From an uncultured Lachnospiraceae bacterium (GTDB taxonomy: Bacteria > Bacillota > Clostridia > Lachnospirales > Lachnospiraceae): a stretch of 47,348 bases of DNA. Shown piece after piece: positions 26,778-35,974 of this stretch. The notes beneath the pieces were generated by a model. It searched no databases. It was not told the DNA's origin and saw only the letters and a list, made by a program, of their open reading frames with translations. Where the stretch lies: contig CAKQYS010000016.1 in NCBI GenBank assembly GCA_934293375.1, positions 1 to 47,348 on the forward strand, read 5' to 3'. Made by a program: the position numbers and the translations under genes. The first letter of the stretch is position 1; each line of letters opens with the position of its first letter.

Positions 26778-27818
26778 ATGAGAAGAAGCAAGTTAATGGT
26801 GAGTGCAGCCGTGGCAGTGATGGCATTTGGAATGCTGACGGGATGCGGAAAGAGTGATGCAACGACCACGCAGCAGACAACACAGGAGATCACAACCGCA
26901 GCAGATACAGCCGTAGCAGATACAACTGCAGCAGATGCTGCAACAGACGAAACAGCGGATGATGACGAGAATTATGATACAGGAGATGCATCATTGGATA
27001 AAGTGAGAAATGAGGATAATATCGGTGATAATGAGCTGATGGTAGTCAGCTTTGGTACAAGCTATAATGACAACAGACGCCTTACGATCGGTGCGATAGA
27101 GCAGGCACTGGAGGATGCATATGGGGATACTTATGCGATCCGCAGAGGTTTTACAAGCCAGATCATTATTGATCATGTAAAGAAGAGAGATCATGTTGCG
27201 ATCGATAATGTAACAGAAGCATTAGATCGTGCAATCAAGAACAATGTAAAGAATCTTGTGATTCAGCCTACCCATTTGATGAACGGTTTAGAGTATCATG
27301 ATCTGGAGGAAGAGATTGCACAGAACGCAGATGCATTTGAGAAGGTAGCGATCGGAAAGCCACTCTTAACATCAGATGATGATTTCAAGGCTGTTATGGA
27401 AGCTATCACGAAGGCAACAAAGGAATATGATGATGGCGAGACTGCAATCTGTTTTATGGGACATGGTACAGAGGCTGATTCTAATGAGGTATACGCTAAG
27501 ATGCAGAAGATGTTGACTGATGCAGGTTACAAGAACTATTTTGTAGGTACTGTAGAGGCTACACCAAGTCTGGACGATGTACTGGCACAGGTAAAGGCAG
27601 GCGATTACAAGAAGGTGGTATTAGAGCCTTTGATGATCGTGGCAGGTGATCATGCCAACAATGATATGGCCGGGGATGAGGACGGTTCATGGAAGAAGAC
27701 CTTTGAGGACGCCGGATATGAGGTAACCTGTCTGGTTCGTGGTCTTGGTGAGCTGGAGGATATCCAGAAGCTGTTTGTAGAGCATGCAAAGGAAGCTATT
27801 GATAGCATGCAGAAGTAG
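26778..27818 (+). CDS. cbiK: Lipoprotein form of sirohydrochlorin cobaltochelatase CbiK
   Basis: A 346-residue protein. The N-terminus has a signal peptide with lipobox LTGC (Cys23), then a Thr/Asp-rich linker to about residue 80, then a complete CbiK-type class II chelatase. The two catalytic histidines of the family are present: His229 in FMGHGTEADS and His292 in VAGDHANND, spaced 63 apart as in the Salmonella enzyme (His145/His207). QPTHLMNGLEYHD is also family-like. CbiK inserts cobalt into sirohydrochlorin during anaerobic B12 synthesis, but a lipoprotein would act outside the membrane. It is first in a B12-riboswitch operon with an ABC importer. AGGAGG precedes the ATG. Extracytoplasmic metal exchange on a tetrapyrrole is inferred. 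Confidence 0.88.
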   Translation: MRRSKLMVSAAVAVMAFGMLTGCGKSDATTTQQTTQEITTAADTAVADTTAADAATDETADDDENYDTGDASLDKVRNEDNIGDNELMVVSFGTSYNDNRRLTIGAIEQALEDAYGDTYAIRRGFTSQIIIDHVKKRDHVAIDNVTEALDRAIKNNVKNLVIQPTHLMNGLEYHDLEEEIAQNADAFEKVAIGKPLLTSDDDFKAVMEAITKATKEYDDGETAICFMGHGTEADSNEVYAKMQKMLTDAGYKNYFVGTVEATPSLDDVLAQVKAGDYKKVVLEPLMIVAGDHANNDMAGDEDGSWKKTFEDAGYEVTCLVRGLGELEDIQKLFVEHAKEAIDSMQK

Positions 27819-27846
27819 GGAATTATAGATAATAAAGGAGAGTACG

Positions 27847-28746
27847 ATGAAGAAGATAGGGTTATGTACGGCAGCGGTTTGTTTATCCATGATGCTGGCT
27901 GCGTGCGGTACATCAAAGGATGCAACAACACAAGTAATGACTGTCGCAGATGATACAGCGCAGAGTGCACAGTCGGATAAGGTGGCTTCAGCAGATGAAA
28001 TGGTGACCCCGGAGGATGTTGTAGAGGATGGCATGACACCTGTGACAGGGGATAAACTGCAGGATGGCACATATGATATCGAAGTGAAGTCGAGCTCTTC
28101 TATGTTTAAGATCACAGCCTGTAGCCTGACGGTGACAGATGGAAAGATGTCTGCAGTGATGACGATGGGCGGTACCGGATATCAGTATGTATATATGGGT
28201 ACAGGTGAGCAGGCGGCAACAGCTGCTGAGAGTGATTATATACCATATGTAGAGGATACTTCGGGTGCCCATACATTTACGGTGCCGGTATCGGCATTGG
28301 ATGATGGTATTCCTTGTGCTGCATTTAGCAAGAAGAAGCAGAAGTGGTATGACAGAGTGCTGCTGTTTCGTGCAGATTCCCTGCCAAAGGATGCATGGAA
28401 GGAAGACAGCATTACGAAGCTGACACTGGAGGAAGGACAGTATACTGTCGATGTGCAGTTAAAGGGCGGTTCCGGCAGAGCGACTGTGAGCTCACCTGCG
28501 AGCCTGACGGTGACGGCAGATGGTATGACAGCCACGATCGAGTGGAGCAGCTCGAATTACGATTATATGGTTGTCAATGGTGAGAAATATCTGCCGGTGA
28601 ATACAGATGGCAATGCCGTCTTTGAGATTCCGGTGGATGGTTTCGATTATGATATGCCGGTCAGTGCAGATACGACAGCGATGAGTACACCACATGAGAT
28701 CGAGTACACATTGCATTTTGATTCTGCATCTGTAAAGGCAAAGTAA
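27847..28746 (+). CDS. Lipoprotein with two related beta-rich domains, unknown function
   Basis: A 299-residue lipoprotein: signal peptide with lipobox LAAC (Cys20), a short acidic linker, then two repeats of a roughly 105-residue beta-rich domain. Repeat one begins LQDGTYDIEVKSSSSMFK (about 70) and repeat two LEEGQYTVDVQLKGGSG (about 197). Both share the order x-DG/EGxY strand, Tyr-rich YxYMxxG turn, and a HTF/FEIPVxxxD strand. The size and style recall surface tetrapyrrole-binding domains such as NEAT, but I cannot confirm membership. Position between CbiK and the importer suggests corrinoid or tetrapyrrole binding. AAAGGAG precedes the start. Confidence 0.8.
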   Translation: MKKIGLCTAAVCLSMMLAACGTSKDATTQVMTVADDTAQSAQSDKVASADEMVTPEDVVEDGMTPVTGDKLQDGTYDIEVKSSSSMFKITACSLTVTDGKMSAVMTMGGTGYQYVYMGTGEQAATAAESDYIPYVEDTSGAHTFTVPVSALDDGIPCAAFSKKKQKWYDRVLLFRADSLPKDAWKEDSITKLTLEEGQYTVDVQLKGGSGRATVSSPASLTVTADGMTATIEWSSSNYDYMVVNGEKYLPVNTDGNAVFEIPVDGFDYDMPVSADTTAMSTPHEIEYTLHFDSASVKAK

Positions 28747-28774
28747 ATATGACTATAAGAGAGGCAGAATACAT

Positions 28775-29938
28775 ATGAAGAAAATGTATTTGACTGTCTG
28801 TCTGGTTCTGATGATGATTTTCCCCTGTGCATGTAATGTGCAGGGGAATGTTACATCTGAGGAAAAAACGCAGCAGACACAGGACAACAGGATATGGACA
28901 AAACTGCAAAAGACCGGAGAGATGACATTGCAATATGCAACGGAATTTGCAGTGGATTACTATGAGGGTGGATATGCACTCATCAAGGTAGCGGATCAGA
29001 CTCGGTATCTTTTGGTGCCGGAGCAGGCTGTTGTGCCGGATGGTCTGGATGAGGATATTGTGGTGCTCAGACAGCCGTTGGACCGGATCTATGCCGTGTC
29101 TACCTCTGTGATGGATCTGTTCCGCGCATCAGACAGTCTGGATGCTGTCCGTTTTACCGGACTGGAATCGAAGGACTGGTATATTCAGGAAGTGCAGGAG
29201 CGTATGGATGCCGGGGATATTTTGTATGCCGGGAAATACAGAGCTCCGGATTATGAATTGTTGTTATCGGAAAATTGTAATCTGGCGATTGAAAATACAA
29301 TGATCTACCATGAGCCATCGGTGAAGGAACAGTTAGAGAAGTTAGGTATTCCGGTTTTTGTAGAGTATTCAAGCTATGAAAGTCATCCGCTTGGCCGGAT
29401 GGAATGGATCAGACTGTATGGGCTTTTGACCGGCAATCAGGAAACGGCAGATGCATATTTTTTGGCACAGTCAGAAAAGCTGCAGGGAGTAGAGACTGCG
29501 CAGACATCAGGGAAGACAGTTGCATTTTTCTATGTGACAGCTAATGGTGCGGTGAATATCCGGAAAACCGGCGATTATGTGACGGAGATGATCCGTCTGG
29601 CAGGTGGAACCTATGTGCCGGAACAGGTATCAGCGGGAGATTCCAATCTGTCCACCATGAATATGCAGATGGAGAGTTTCTATGATGCGGCAAAGGATGC
29701 GGATTATCTGATCTATAACAGCACGATTGACAATGTCCTGACCTCGTTAGAAGATCTCTATGCCAAGAGTGACCTGTTCCGGGATTTTAAGGCGGTCCGG
29801 GAGGGGAATGTGTGGTGTACCGGAAAGAATATGTTTCAGGAAAGTACGGCAACCGGAGACATGATCGTAGAGCTGAATCGTGTGATCAGCGGAAACGGGG
29901 ATGATGCAGAGCTGGTATATCTGCACCGGCTGCAGTGA
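28775..29938 (+). CDS. ABC transporter substrate-binding lipoprotein (BtuF/FecB-like)
   Basis: A 387-residue substrate-binding protein with signal peptide and lipobox CAC (Cys20). The two lobes of a helical-backbone periplasmic binding fold are visible: a first lobe including VVLRQPLDRIYAVSTSVMDL and a second including KTVAFFYVTANGAVNIRKTG, followed by ADYLIYNSTIDNV. Its place between a B12 riboswitch operon start and FecCD-type permease and ATPase genes makes corrinoid the most likely ligand, with haem or another metal chelate as alternatives. Confidence 0.87.
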   Translation: MKKMYLTVCLVLMMIFPCACNVQGNVTSEEKTQQTQDNRIWTKLQKTGEMTLQYATEFAVDYYEGGYALIKVADQTRYLLVPEQAVVPDGLDEDIVVLRQPLDRIYAVSTSVMDLFRASDSLDAVRFTGLESKDWYIQEVQERMDAGDILYAGKYRAPDYELLLSENCNLAIENTMIYHEPSVKEQLEKLGIPVFVEYSSYESHPLGRMEWIRLYGLLTGNQETADAYFLAQSEKLQGVETAQTSGKTVAFFYVTANGAVNIRKTGDYVTEMIRLAGGTYVPEQVSAGDSNLSTMNMQMESFYDAAKDADYLIYNSTIDNVLTSLEDLYAKSDLFRDFKAVREGNVWCTGKNMFQESTATGDMIVELNRVISGNGDDAELVYLHRLQ

Positions 29939-30027
29939 TACCGTCTGTGGACGGGACAGAACAGGTGAGAAGATAACAACAGGAATTGTAATGGAAAGAA
30001 GTATCACAGAATGTCAGGATGGATGAA

Positions 30028-31053
30028 ATGAACAAAAGGAAATCAATCAGATATATAACTGCATATTGCCTGTTACTGGTATTGGTGTTTGTGCTGATGC
30101 TCTGGAATATATGTGCAGGCAGCGTCAATATCCATGCAGGACAGGTGCTTTCTATTTTATTTGGCGGGCAGCAGGCACCGGATATGCAGACAGCATATCG
30201 GATCATATGGGATATCAGACTGCCGAGGCTGCTTGCAGCAGGAATGCTTGGCGGAGCACTCTCTGTATCGGGATTTTTGTTGCAGACATTTTTTGCCAAT
30301 CCGATTGCCGGCCCTTATGTACTGGGGATTTCGTCCGGTGCAAAGCTGGTGGTGGCAATGGTTATGATCCAGTTTCTGAGCAGAGGGGTGTATCTGAATT
30401 CCATGATGATGATTCTCGCTGCATTTGCAGGCTCTATGCTATCCATGGGACTGGTATTGTGTGTCTCCAGACGGGTGAAGAATATGGCGATTCTTGTGAT
30501 CTGCGGTGTTATGATCGGTTATATATGTTCGGCGGTCACTGATTTTGTGGTTACTTTTGCGGATGATTCCAATATTGTCAATCTGCATAACTGGTCTCTT
30601 GGCAGCTTCTCCGGTATGAGCTGGGCAAATGTGCGTGTGATGGCTGTAGTCGTGATCGCCGCTCTGGTATGCACCTTTTTATGCTCTAAGCCGATGTATG
30701 CCTATCAGCTTGGAGAGGGCTATGCTGTGAATCTGGGTGTGAATATCAGATTATTTCGTATGGTACTCATTTTGTTATCAAGCATTCTGTCGGCAACTGT
30801 GACCGCATTTGCAGGACCGATCTCCTTTGTGGGGATTGCAGTGCCGCATTTGATGAAACGGCTGTTTGGAACCGCCAGGCCGGTCTATATGGTTCCGGCA
30901 TGCTTTTTGGGTGGCAGTGTATTCTGCCTTTTGTGTGACCTGATCGCCAGGACGGTATTTGCACCGACAGAGTTGTCGATCAGCTCTGTAACGGCAGTGT
31001 TTGGTGCGCCGATCGTAATTTGGATGATGCTTCTAAGGCAGGAGAGGAGATAG
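30028..31053 (+). CDS. FecCD/BtuC-family ABC transporter permease
   Basis: About 341 residues with about ten membrane helices. Family motifs are clear: WDIRLPRLLAAGMLGGALSV near residues 56-75, QTFFANPIAGPYVLG, and GPISFVGIAVPHLMKRLFG in the coupling-helix region. It forms the channel for the corrinoid-type importer. ATG 30019 is also in frame, but AGGATGG at 30016-30022 better suits ATG 30028. The ATPase gene follows after 3 bases. Confidence 0.92.
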   Translation: MNKRKSIRYITAYCLLLVLVFVLMLWNICAGSVNIHAGQVLSILFGGQQAPDMQTAYRIIWDIRLPRLLAAGMLGGALSVSGFLLQTFFANPIAGPYVLGISSGAKLVVAMVMIQFLSRGVYLNSMMMILAAFAGSMLSMGLVLCVSRRVKNMAILVICGVMIGYICSAVTDFVVTFADDSNIVNLHNWSLGSFSGMSWANVRVMAVVVIAALVCTFLCSKPMYAYQLGEGYAVNLGVNIRLFRMVLILLSSILSATVTAFAGPISFVGIAVPHLMKRLFGTARPVYMVPACFLGGSVFCLLCDLIARTVFAPTELSISSVTAVFGAPIVIWMMLLRQERR

Positions 31054-31056
31054 CAT

Positions 31057-31818
31057 ATGTGTATGGAGGATACAGTGGTATTACAGACAAAGGATCTGAC
31101 GGTCGGTTATGACGGAAGAGGCGTCCTTCGCGGCATGAATTTTTCGGTGCATACGGGGGAGATTGTGACATTGATCGGTCCCAATGGTGCAGGCAAATCG
31201 ACGATTCTGAAGACGATCGCCAGACAGCTTGCGATCGTGTCCGGGAAGGTACAGCTACTGGATCAGGATTTGTTCCGGATGCCGGCAAATGCATTGGCAA
31301 AGCAGATGGCACTTGTGATGACAGAGCGGATTGCCCCGGAGCTGATGACCTGTTATGATGTGGTTGCCATGGGACGATATCCGTATACCGGGTATATGGG
31401 ACGGCTTGCCCCGGAGGATCAAAACAGCATTGACAGCGCGATTGCACTGGTGGATATGCAGCAGTTTGCGGACCGGCCGTTTGTTGCAGTCAGTGATGGA
31501 CAGAGACAGCGAGTTATGCTGGCGAAGGCAATCTGTCAGGAGCCGACATTGTTGCTCCTGGATGAGCCGACATCCTATCTGGATATCAAATATAAGCTGG
31601 AGCTGATGAAGATCTTAACCGGACTTGCGAAGTCACATCGGATGGGAATCCTGATGTCTTTGCATGAGTTGAATCTGGCAAAGCGTATCTCAGATACAGT
31701 GGTATGCGTCAGGGATGATGGTGTGAGTGCCATCGGCAGTCCGGAGACGGTGATGCGACCGGAGGCGATGGAAGCGTTATTTGATCTGCAACCGGGCGAC
31801 AGCGCAGTATTCCTGTGA
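31057..31818 (+). CDS. ABC transporter ATPase (BtuD/FecE-like)
   Basis: A 253-residue ATPase. Walker A is GPNGAGKST at 41-49. The signature motif reads AVSDGQRQRVMLAKAI, with VSDGQ in place of the usual LSGGQ, a variant common in the FecE/BtuD family. Walker B is LLLLDEPTSYLD, and the switch His is in LMSLHELNLAK. It powers the importer with the permease and binding protein just upstream. AGGAGA lies 6 bases before the ATG. Confidence 0.94.
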   Translation: MCMEDTVVLQTKDLTVGYDGRGVLRGMNFSVHTGEIVTLIGPNGAGKSTILKTIARQLAIVSGKVQLLDQDLFRMPANALAKQMALVMTERIAPELMTCYDVVAMGRYPYTGYMGRLAPEDQNSIDSAIALVDMQQFADRPFVAVSDGQRQRVMLAKAICQEPTLLLLDEPTSYLDIKYKLELMKILTGLAKSHRMGILMSLHELNLAKRISDTVVCVRDDGVSAIGSPETVMRPEAMEALFDLQPGDSAVFL

Positions 31819-31886
31819 GCGTTCCTGTCACCAACTGCTGCGATGCTGCATAGTCTACCATAGAGGAAATGGATGTGAGGATGGCT

Positions 31887-32636
31887 ATGGCAACAACAAT
31901 GATACTGGATGCAGGACATGGCGGTTATGATAATGGTGCAACCTACAGTGGACGCCGGGAGAAGGATGATAATCTGCGGCTGACGCTGGCAGTTGGGGAG
32001 AGATTAAAGCAGATGGGTTATAATGTTCTGTATACGCGGACAGACGATGTGTATCAGTCCGTGATCGAAAAGGCGATGATCGCCAATCAGAGCGGTGCAG
32101 ATTATTTTGTATCGTTTCATCGGAATTCGAGTCCGAATCCGAATACCTATTCAGGTGTGGAAACCCTTGTTTATGATGACAGTGGAATTAAGGCACAGAT
32201 GGCACGAAACATCAATGAAGAGTTGGAGAAGGCAGGATTTGCCAATCTCGGCGTGCAGGAACGCACAAATCTGGCAGTGCTCCGTCGGACGAAGATACCT
32301 GCAATCCTGATTGAAGCAGGATTTATCAATACAGATGCCGATAATACAACATTTGACCAGAATTTTGATGCGATCGCAGATGCAATCGCCCGTGGGATCT
32401 CTATGACCATTACGCCTACAGCGGATGCATATTATGTGCAGACAGGGTTGTTCAGAATGTATGCAAATGCGAGATACCAGTTCGATGAATTGCTTGCATT
32501 AGATTATCCTGTGCAGATACAGGAGAGAAATGGACTCTATGCAGTAGAAGTGGGTCCATATTCCACGATCGACAGGGCAGCGGCTGCGCAGAATGCACTG
32601 CGACAGACCGGCTACCAGACATTGATCGTGCAATAG
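31887..32636 (+). CDS. N-acetylmuramoyl-L-alanine amidase (Amidase_3) with SPOR domain
   Basis: About 249 residues. The zinc amidase domain runs to about residue 175, with LDAGHGGYDNGA (His ligand), SFHRNSSPNPN (His ligand) and ILIEAGFINTDAD (catalytic Glu). A C-terminal SPOR domain (YYVQTGLFRMYANARYQF to QTLIVQ) binds glycan strands lacking stem peptides. No signal peptide is present, which is unusual for a wall hydrolase and hints at release in the mother cell or on lysis. ATG 31869 and 31881 are in frame; GAGG at 31877-31880 is properly spaced only for ATG 31887. Confidence 0.88.
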   Translation: MATTMILDAGHGGYDNGATYSGRREKDDNLRLTLAVGERLKQMGYNVLYTRTDDVYQSVIEKAMIANQSGADYFVSFHRNSSPNPNTYSGVETLVYDDSGIKAQMARNINEELEKAGFANLGVQERTNLAVLRRTKIPAILIEAGFINTDADNTTFDQNFDAIADAIARGISMTITPTADAYYVQTGLFRMYANARYQFDELLALDYPVQIQERNGLYAVEVGPYSTIDRAAAAQNALRQTGYQTLIVQ

Positions 32637-32656
32637 AACCCACGGTAGATTCAGAT

Positions 32657-33121
32657 TTAGTGTTTGCCGGTGGAGCCGAATCCTCCGGCACCGCGGCTGG
32701 TGTCATCGAGTGTGTCAGACTCGGAAAAGACAGCCTTCAAGTAAGGGGCAATGACAATCTGTGCAATGCGTTCATTTGCCTCAATGGTGACAGGCTCCTG
32801 ACTGTGATTATGCAGTGCGACCATGATCTCCCCGCGATAGTCTGCATCGATGACACCGACCTTGTTGGCGGGTGCCAGACCACGGTTGCAGGACAGTCCG
32901 CTTCGTGCATAGACAAAGCCGGCATAACCGACAGGAATCTCCATTGCCAGTCCGGTTGGGATGAATGCTGTCTCGCCGGGTGCGATGGATTTCTCTGCGG
33001 AAAGACATGCATACAGATCCGCACCCGCTGCAAAGTCAGAACCGTATGTTGGTAGGATAGCAGCAGGATGCAGCTTCTTGACGCGGATATTTGCCTCTAA
33101 TATGTGATTCGTGTTTTCCAT
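32657..33121 (-). CDS. dut: dUTP diphosphatase
   Basis: A 154-residue trimeric dUTPase converting dUTP to dUMP and pyrophosphate. The five motifs are present: AGADLYA, ARSGLS, GVIDADYRGEI, ERIAQIVI and the flexible C-terminal GAGGFGSTG. The frame runs back to 33184, but a GGAG site and family length favour ATG 33121 (MENTNHILE). It starts 1 base after the nrdG stop, giving an nrdD-nrdG-dut nucleotide operon that makes deoxynucleotides and keeps uracil out of DNA. Confidence 0.95.
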   Translation of the reverse strand: MENTNHILEANIRVKKLHPAAILPTYGSDFAAGADLYACLSAEKSIAPGETAFIPTGLAMEIPVGYAGFVYARSGLSCNRGLAPANKVGVIDADYRGEIMVALHNHSQEPVTIEANERIAQIVIAPYLKAVFSESDTLDDTSRGAGGFGSTGKH

Positions 33122-33122
33122 T

Positions 33123-33671
33123 TTATTCTCCTTCTTCTGTAAATAAGCGGGTATCATCCCATAAGACGATCCGTTCCTGTTCAAGTGATTCCGGCACTTT
33201 AATGATACGCTGGTTGCTGGATCCCCGGAATCGGAGACTGATGTCTTTCAGATCCTCAACAAACTCTCCATCCACTAAGACATCAATACAGGATAACATC
33301 TGTCCGGTTTCCGGCCATTTGAGAGCCATATCCTCTAACAGATCCTTGTCAAAGGTATAACCGGAATATACCCATATACTTTTGTCAGGATAGGTCTTTT
33401 TGACACGCTCAAGCAGAGGGGCGAGTACGGTCTGGTTTGGATGCTCAAATGGCTCGCCACCTAAAACAGAGAGTCCACGGATATAATCCGGCTTCAGGTA
33501 TTCGATGATCCGGTCGGCATCAGACTCGGTAAACAACGATCCATATGTGAAATCCCAAGTTTCTGCATTGAAGCAGCCCTTACAGTGGTGGGTGCATCCG
33601 GACACAAATAATGACACCCGGACTCCCGGTCCATTTGCAATATCATAATGCTTAATATCTGCGTAATTCAT
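33123..33671 (-). CDS. nrdG: Anaerobic ribonucleotide reductase activating protein
   Basis: A 182-residue radical SAM protein. SGCTHHCKGCFN contains the cluster cysteines 26, 30 and 33 (C-x3-C-x2-C). SVLGGEPFEH is the SAM-contacting GGE motif. It generates the glycyl radical on NrdD. AGGAG precedes the ATG. A hairpin lies between it and nrdD. Confidence 0.95.
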   Translation of the reverse strand: MNYADIKHYDIANGPGVRVSLFVSGCTHHCKGCFNAETWDFTYGSLFTESDADRIIEYLKPDYIRGLSVLGGEPFEHPNQTVLAPLLERVKKTYPDKSIWVYSGYTFDKDLLEDMALKWPETGQMLSCIDVLVDGEFVEDLKDISLRFRGSSNQRIIKVPESLEQERIVLWDDTRLFTEEGE

Positions 33672-33690
33672 AATATACTCCTTTAATTAA

Positions 33691-33720
33691 GAATGACCAT
33701 CTTAAAGCAGATGGCCATTC
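33691..33720 (-). terminator. Hairpin between nrdD and nrdG
   Basis: GAATGGCCATCT and AGATGGTCATTC pair (one wobble) around a 6-base loop. Only a weak T run follows, so it may reduce nrdG relative to nrdD or stabilise the nrdD message instead of fully terminating. Confidence 0.5.
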
Positions 33721-33750
33721 AGATTTTGTCTATGATACGATATGAGGATC

Positions 33751-35877
33751 TTACAGGTGAAGAACTCTTGCTTTGATTTCCTTTGTCTTGCCGACATTCC
33801 AGAAGTTCTCACCCAGATAACCACAGGTTCTTCTGGTGACATTCATCTTATTGTGATCCTTATTGCCGCATTGTGGACATTCCCATTCGTTGTCATCGTT
33901 GATCATGATCTCGCCATCGTAATCGCATACATGGCAATAATCAGACTTCGTGTTGAACTCCGCATACTGGATATTATCGTAAATGAACCGTACCACTTCA
34001 GCCAGAGCATCCAGATTGTTCCGCATATTTGGAATCTCCACATAGGAGATTGCACCACCGGATGAAATGTTCTGGAACTGGCTCTCAAATGAGAACTTGC
34101 TGAATGCATCAATGTGTTCACGTACATCTACATGGTAGGAATTGGTGTAATAGCCCTTGTCTGTGACATCCGGAATGCTGCCGAAACGCTCTTTATCGAT
34201 TCTGGCAAAACGATAGCAGAGAGATTCAGCCGGACTGCCATAAAGACCAAATCCGATACCGGTCTCTTCTTTCCAGCGGTCAGTAGCAGCACGCATATAA
34301 TTCATAACACGAAGTGCAAATTCCTGACCCTCAGGAGTGGTATGGCTGACTCCCTTCATCAGCTTTGTCATTTCATAGACTCCGATATATCCAAGAGAAA
34401 TGGTGGAATATCCATTTAACAGGAGATCATTGATCTTGGCACCCTTCGGCAGACGGGCAATGGCACCATACTGCCAGTGGATCGGGCTGACATCAGAAGT
34501 AATATCCATCAATGCATTATGTCTGCACATCAGGGCCTCATAGCACAGTTCCAATCTCTCATCCATTAACTTCCAGAACTTGTCTTCGTCTCCCTTGGCG
34601 AGAATTGCAATCTGTGGCAGGTTCAGGGAAACAACACCCTGATTGAAACGGCCTTCCCACTTGTAGTTGCCATTCTCATCTTTCCACGGAGATAGGAAGC
34701 TTCTGCAACCCATACAGCTGAAGACATTGCCCTCGTAGTTCTCACGCATCTTCTTTGCTGAAATATAATCAGGGTACAGACGCTTTGCAGAACACTTTAC
34801 AGCAAGACGGGTCAGATAGTCGTATTCGCCACCCTTTAAGCAGTTATGTTCATCCAATACATAGATCAGCTTCGGGAATGCCGGTGTAACATAAACACCC
34901 TTTTCGTTCTTGATACCTTCAAGACGCTGACGAAGAATCTCTTCAATGATCATTGCATTTTCCTTAATGTATGGATCATCCTCCTGCAGATTCAGGAACA
35001 ATGTAACGAATGGTGACTGACCGTTCGTAGTCATCAATGTATTGATCTGATACTGAATGGTCTGGACACCGGAACGCAGTTCGTCATCCAAACGATCCTT
35101 AACCATGCTCTCTAATACATCTTCCGGAACACGGTCGCCGTATTCAGCAGTCATTTTCTTCTTATATTTGTTATAACTCTTTCTCAGATACTTACCGAGA
35201 TGACGGATATCAACGGACTGCCCACCATACTGGCTGCTGGCAACAGAAGAAATGATCTGCGTCATAACGGTACAGGCAACCTGGAAACTCTTCGGACTCT
35301 CGATCAGCTTACCATTCATTACGGTGCCGTTGTCCAGCATATCGCCGATATTGATCAGGCAGCAGTTGAAGATCGGCTGCAGGAAGTAGTCTGCATCGTG
35401 GAAATGTAAAATACCTTCTTCATGTGCCTTGGAAATCTTTTCAGGAAGCAGAATTCTCTTGGTCAGATCCTTAGAAACCTCGCCGGCGATCAGGTCACGC
35501 TGTGTAGATGCCACAGTTGCATTCTTGTTGGAGTTCTCCTCCATGACATCCTTATTCCGGTTCTGGATCAGGCTCAGAATAGATTCGTCTGTAGTATTGG
35601 CCTTACGAACCAGCTCTCTGGAATACCGATAGATGATATAAGTCTTAGCGAGCACAAACTTGCCGTCTGCCATCAGTTCCTGCTCAATGATATCCTGAAT
35701 ATCCTCGACCAAAATACGATTGCGCTTCTTTGCTTCGATTCCTTCGATGATCGCATCAATCTTATCGACGGAAACCTGTTCCTTTTCTTCCACCTCTGCA
35801 TTTGCCTTCTGGATAGCGGTTACGATCTTACTTCTGTCGTATGTAACCGTACTTCCATCTCGCTTAATAACCTTCAT
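33751..35877 (-). CDS. nrdD: Anaerobic (class III) ribonucleoside-triphosphate reductase
   Basis: A 708-residue oxygen-sensitive enzyme that makes dNTPs from NTPs. An N-terminal ATP-cone (MKVIKRDGSTVTYDRSKIV) gives allosteric activity control. The catalytic barrel contains the Cys of FSCMGCRSFLSPW. The C-terminal zinc motif is CHVCD and CPQCG, followed by the glycyl radical site RRTCGYLG (Gly686). GGAGGAG precedes the ATG. NrdR-type boxes flank the promoter upstream. Confidence 0.97.
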   Translation of the reverse strand: MKVIKRDGSTVTYDRSKIVTAIQKANAEVEEKEQVSVDKIDAIIEGIEAKKRNRILVEDIQDIIEQELMADGKFVLAKTYIIYRYSRELVRKANTTDESILSLIQNRNKDVMEENSNKNATVASTQRDLIAGEVSKDLTKRILLPEKISKAHEEGILHFHDADYFLQPIFNCCLINIGDMLDNGTVMNGKLIESPKSFQVACTVMTQIISSVASSQYGGQSVDIRHLGKYLRKSYNKYKKKMTAEYGDRVPEDVLESMVKDRLDDELRSGVQTIQYQINTLMTTNGQSPFVTLFLNLQEDDPYIKENAMIIEEILRQRLEGIKNEKGVYVTPAFPKLIYVLDEHNCLKGGEYDYLTRLAVKCSAKRLYPDYISAKKMRENYEGNVFSCMGCRSFLSPWKDENGNYKWEGRFNQGVVSLNLPQIAILAKGDEDKFWKLMDERLELCYEALMCRHNALMDITSDVSPIHWQYGAIARLPKGAKINDLLLNGYSTISLGYIGVYEMTKLMKGVSHTTPEGQEFALRVMNYMRAATDRWKEETGIGFGLYGSPAESLCYRFARIDKERFGSIPDVTDKGYYTNSYHVDVREHIDAFSKFSFESQFQNISSGGAISYVEIPNMRNNLDALAEVVRFIYDNIQYAEFNTKSDYCHVCDYDGEIMINDDNEWECPQCGNKDHNKMNVTRRTCGYLGENFWNVGKTKEIKARVLHL

Positions 35878-35974
35878 TACATAAACTCCTCCCGTTATAT
35901 TGTAGTATTAGTATGCTATTATGTGAAAATGCGTATATAACGCACTTAATATAGTAGATGTTAGGTGTCGGCTG

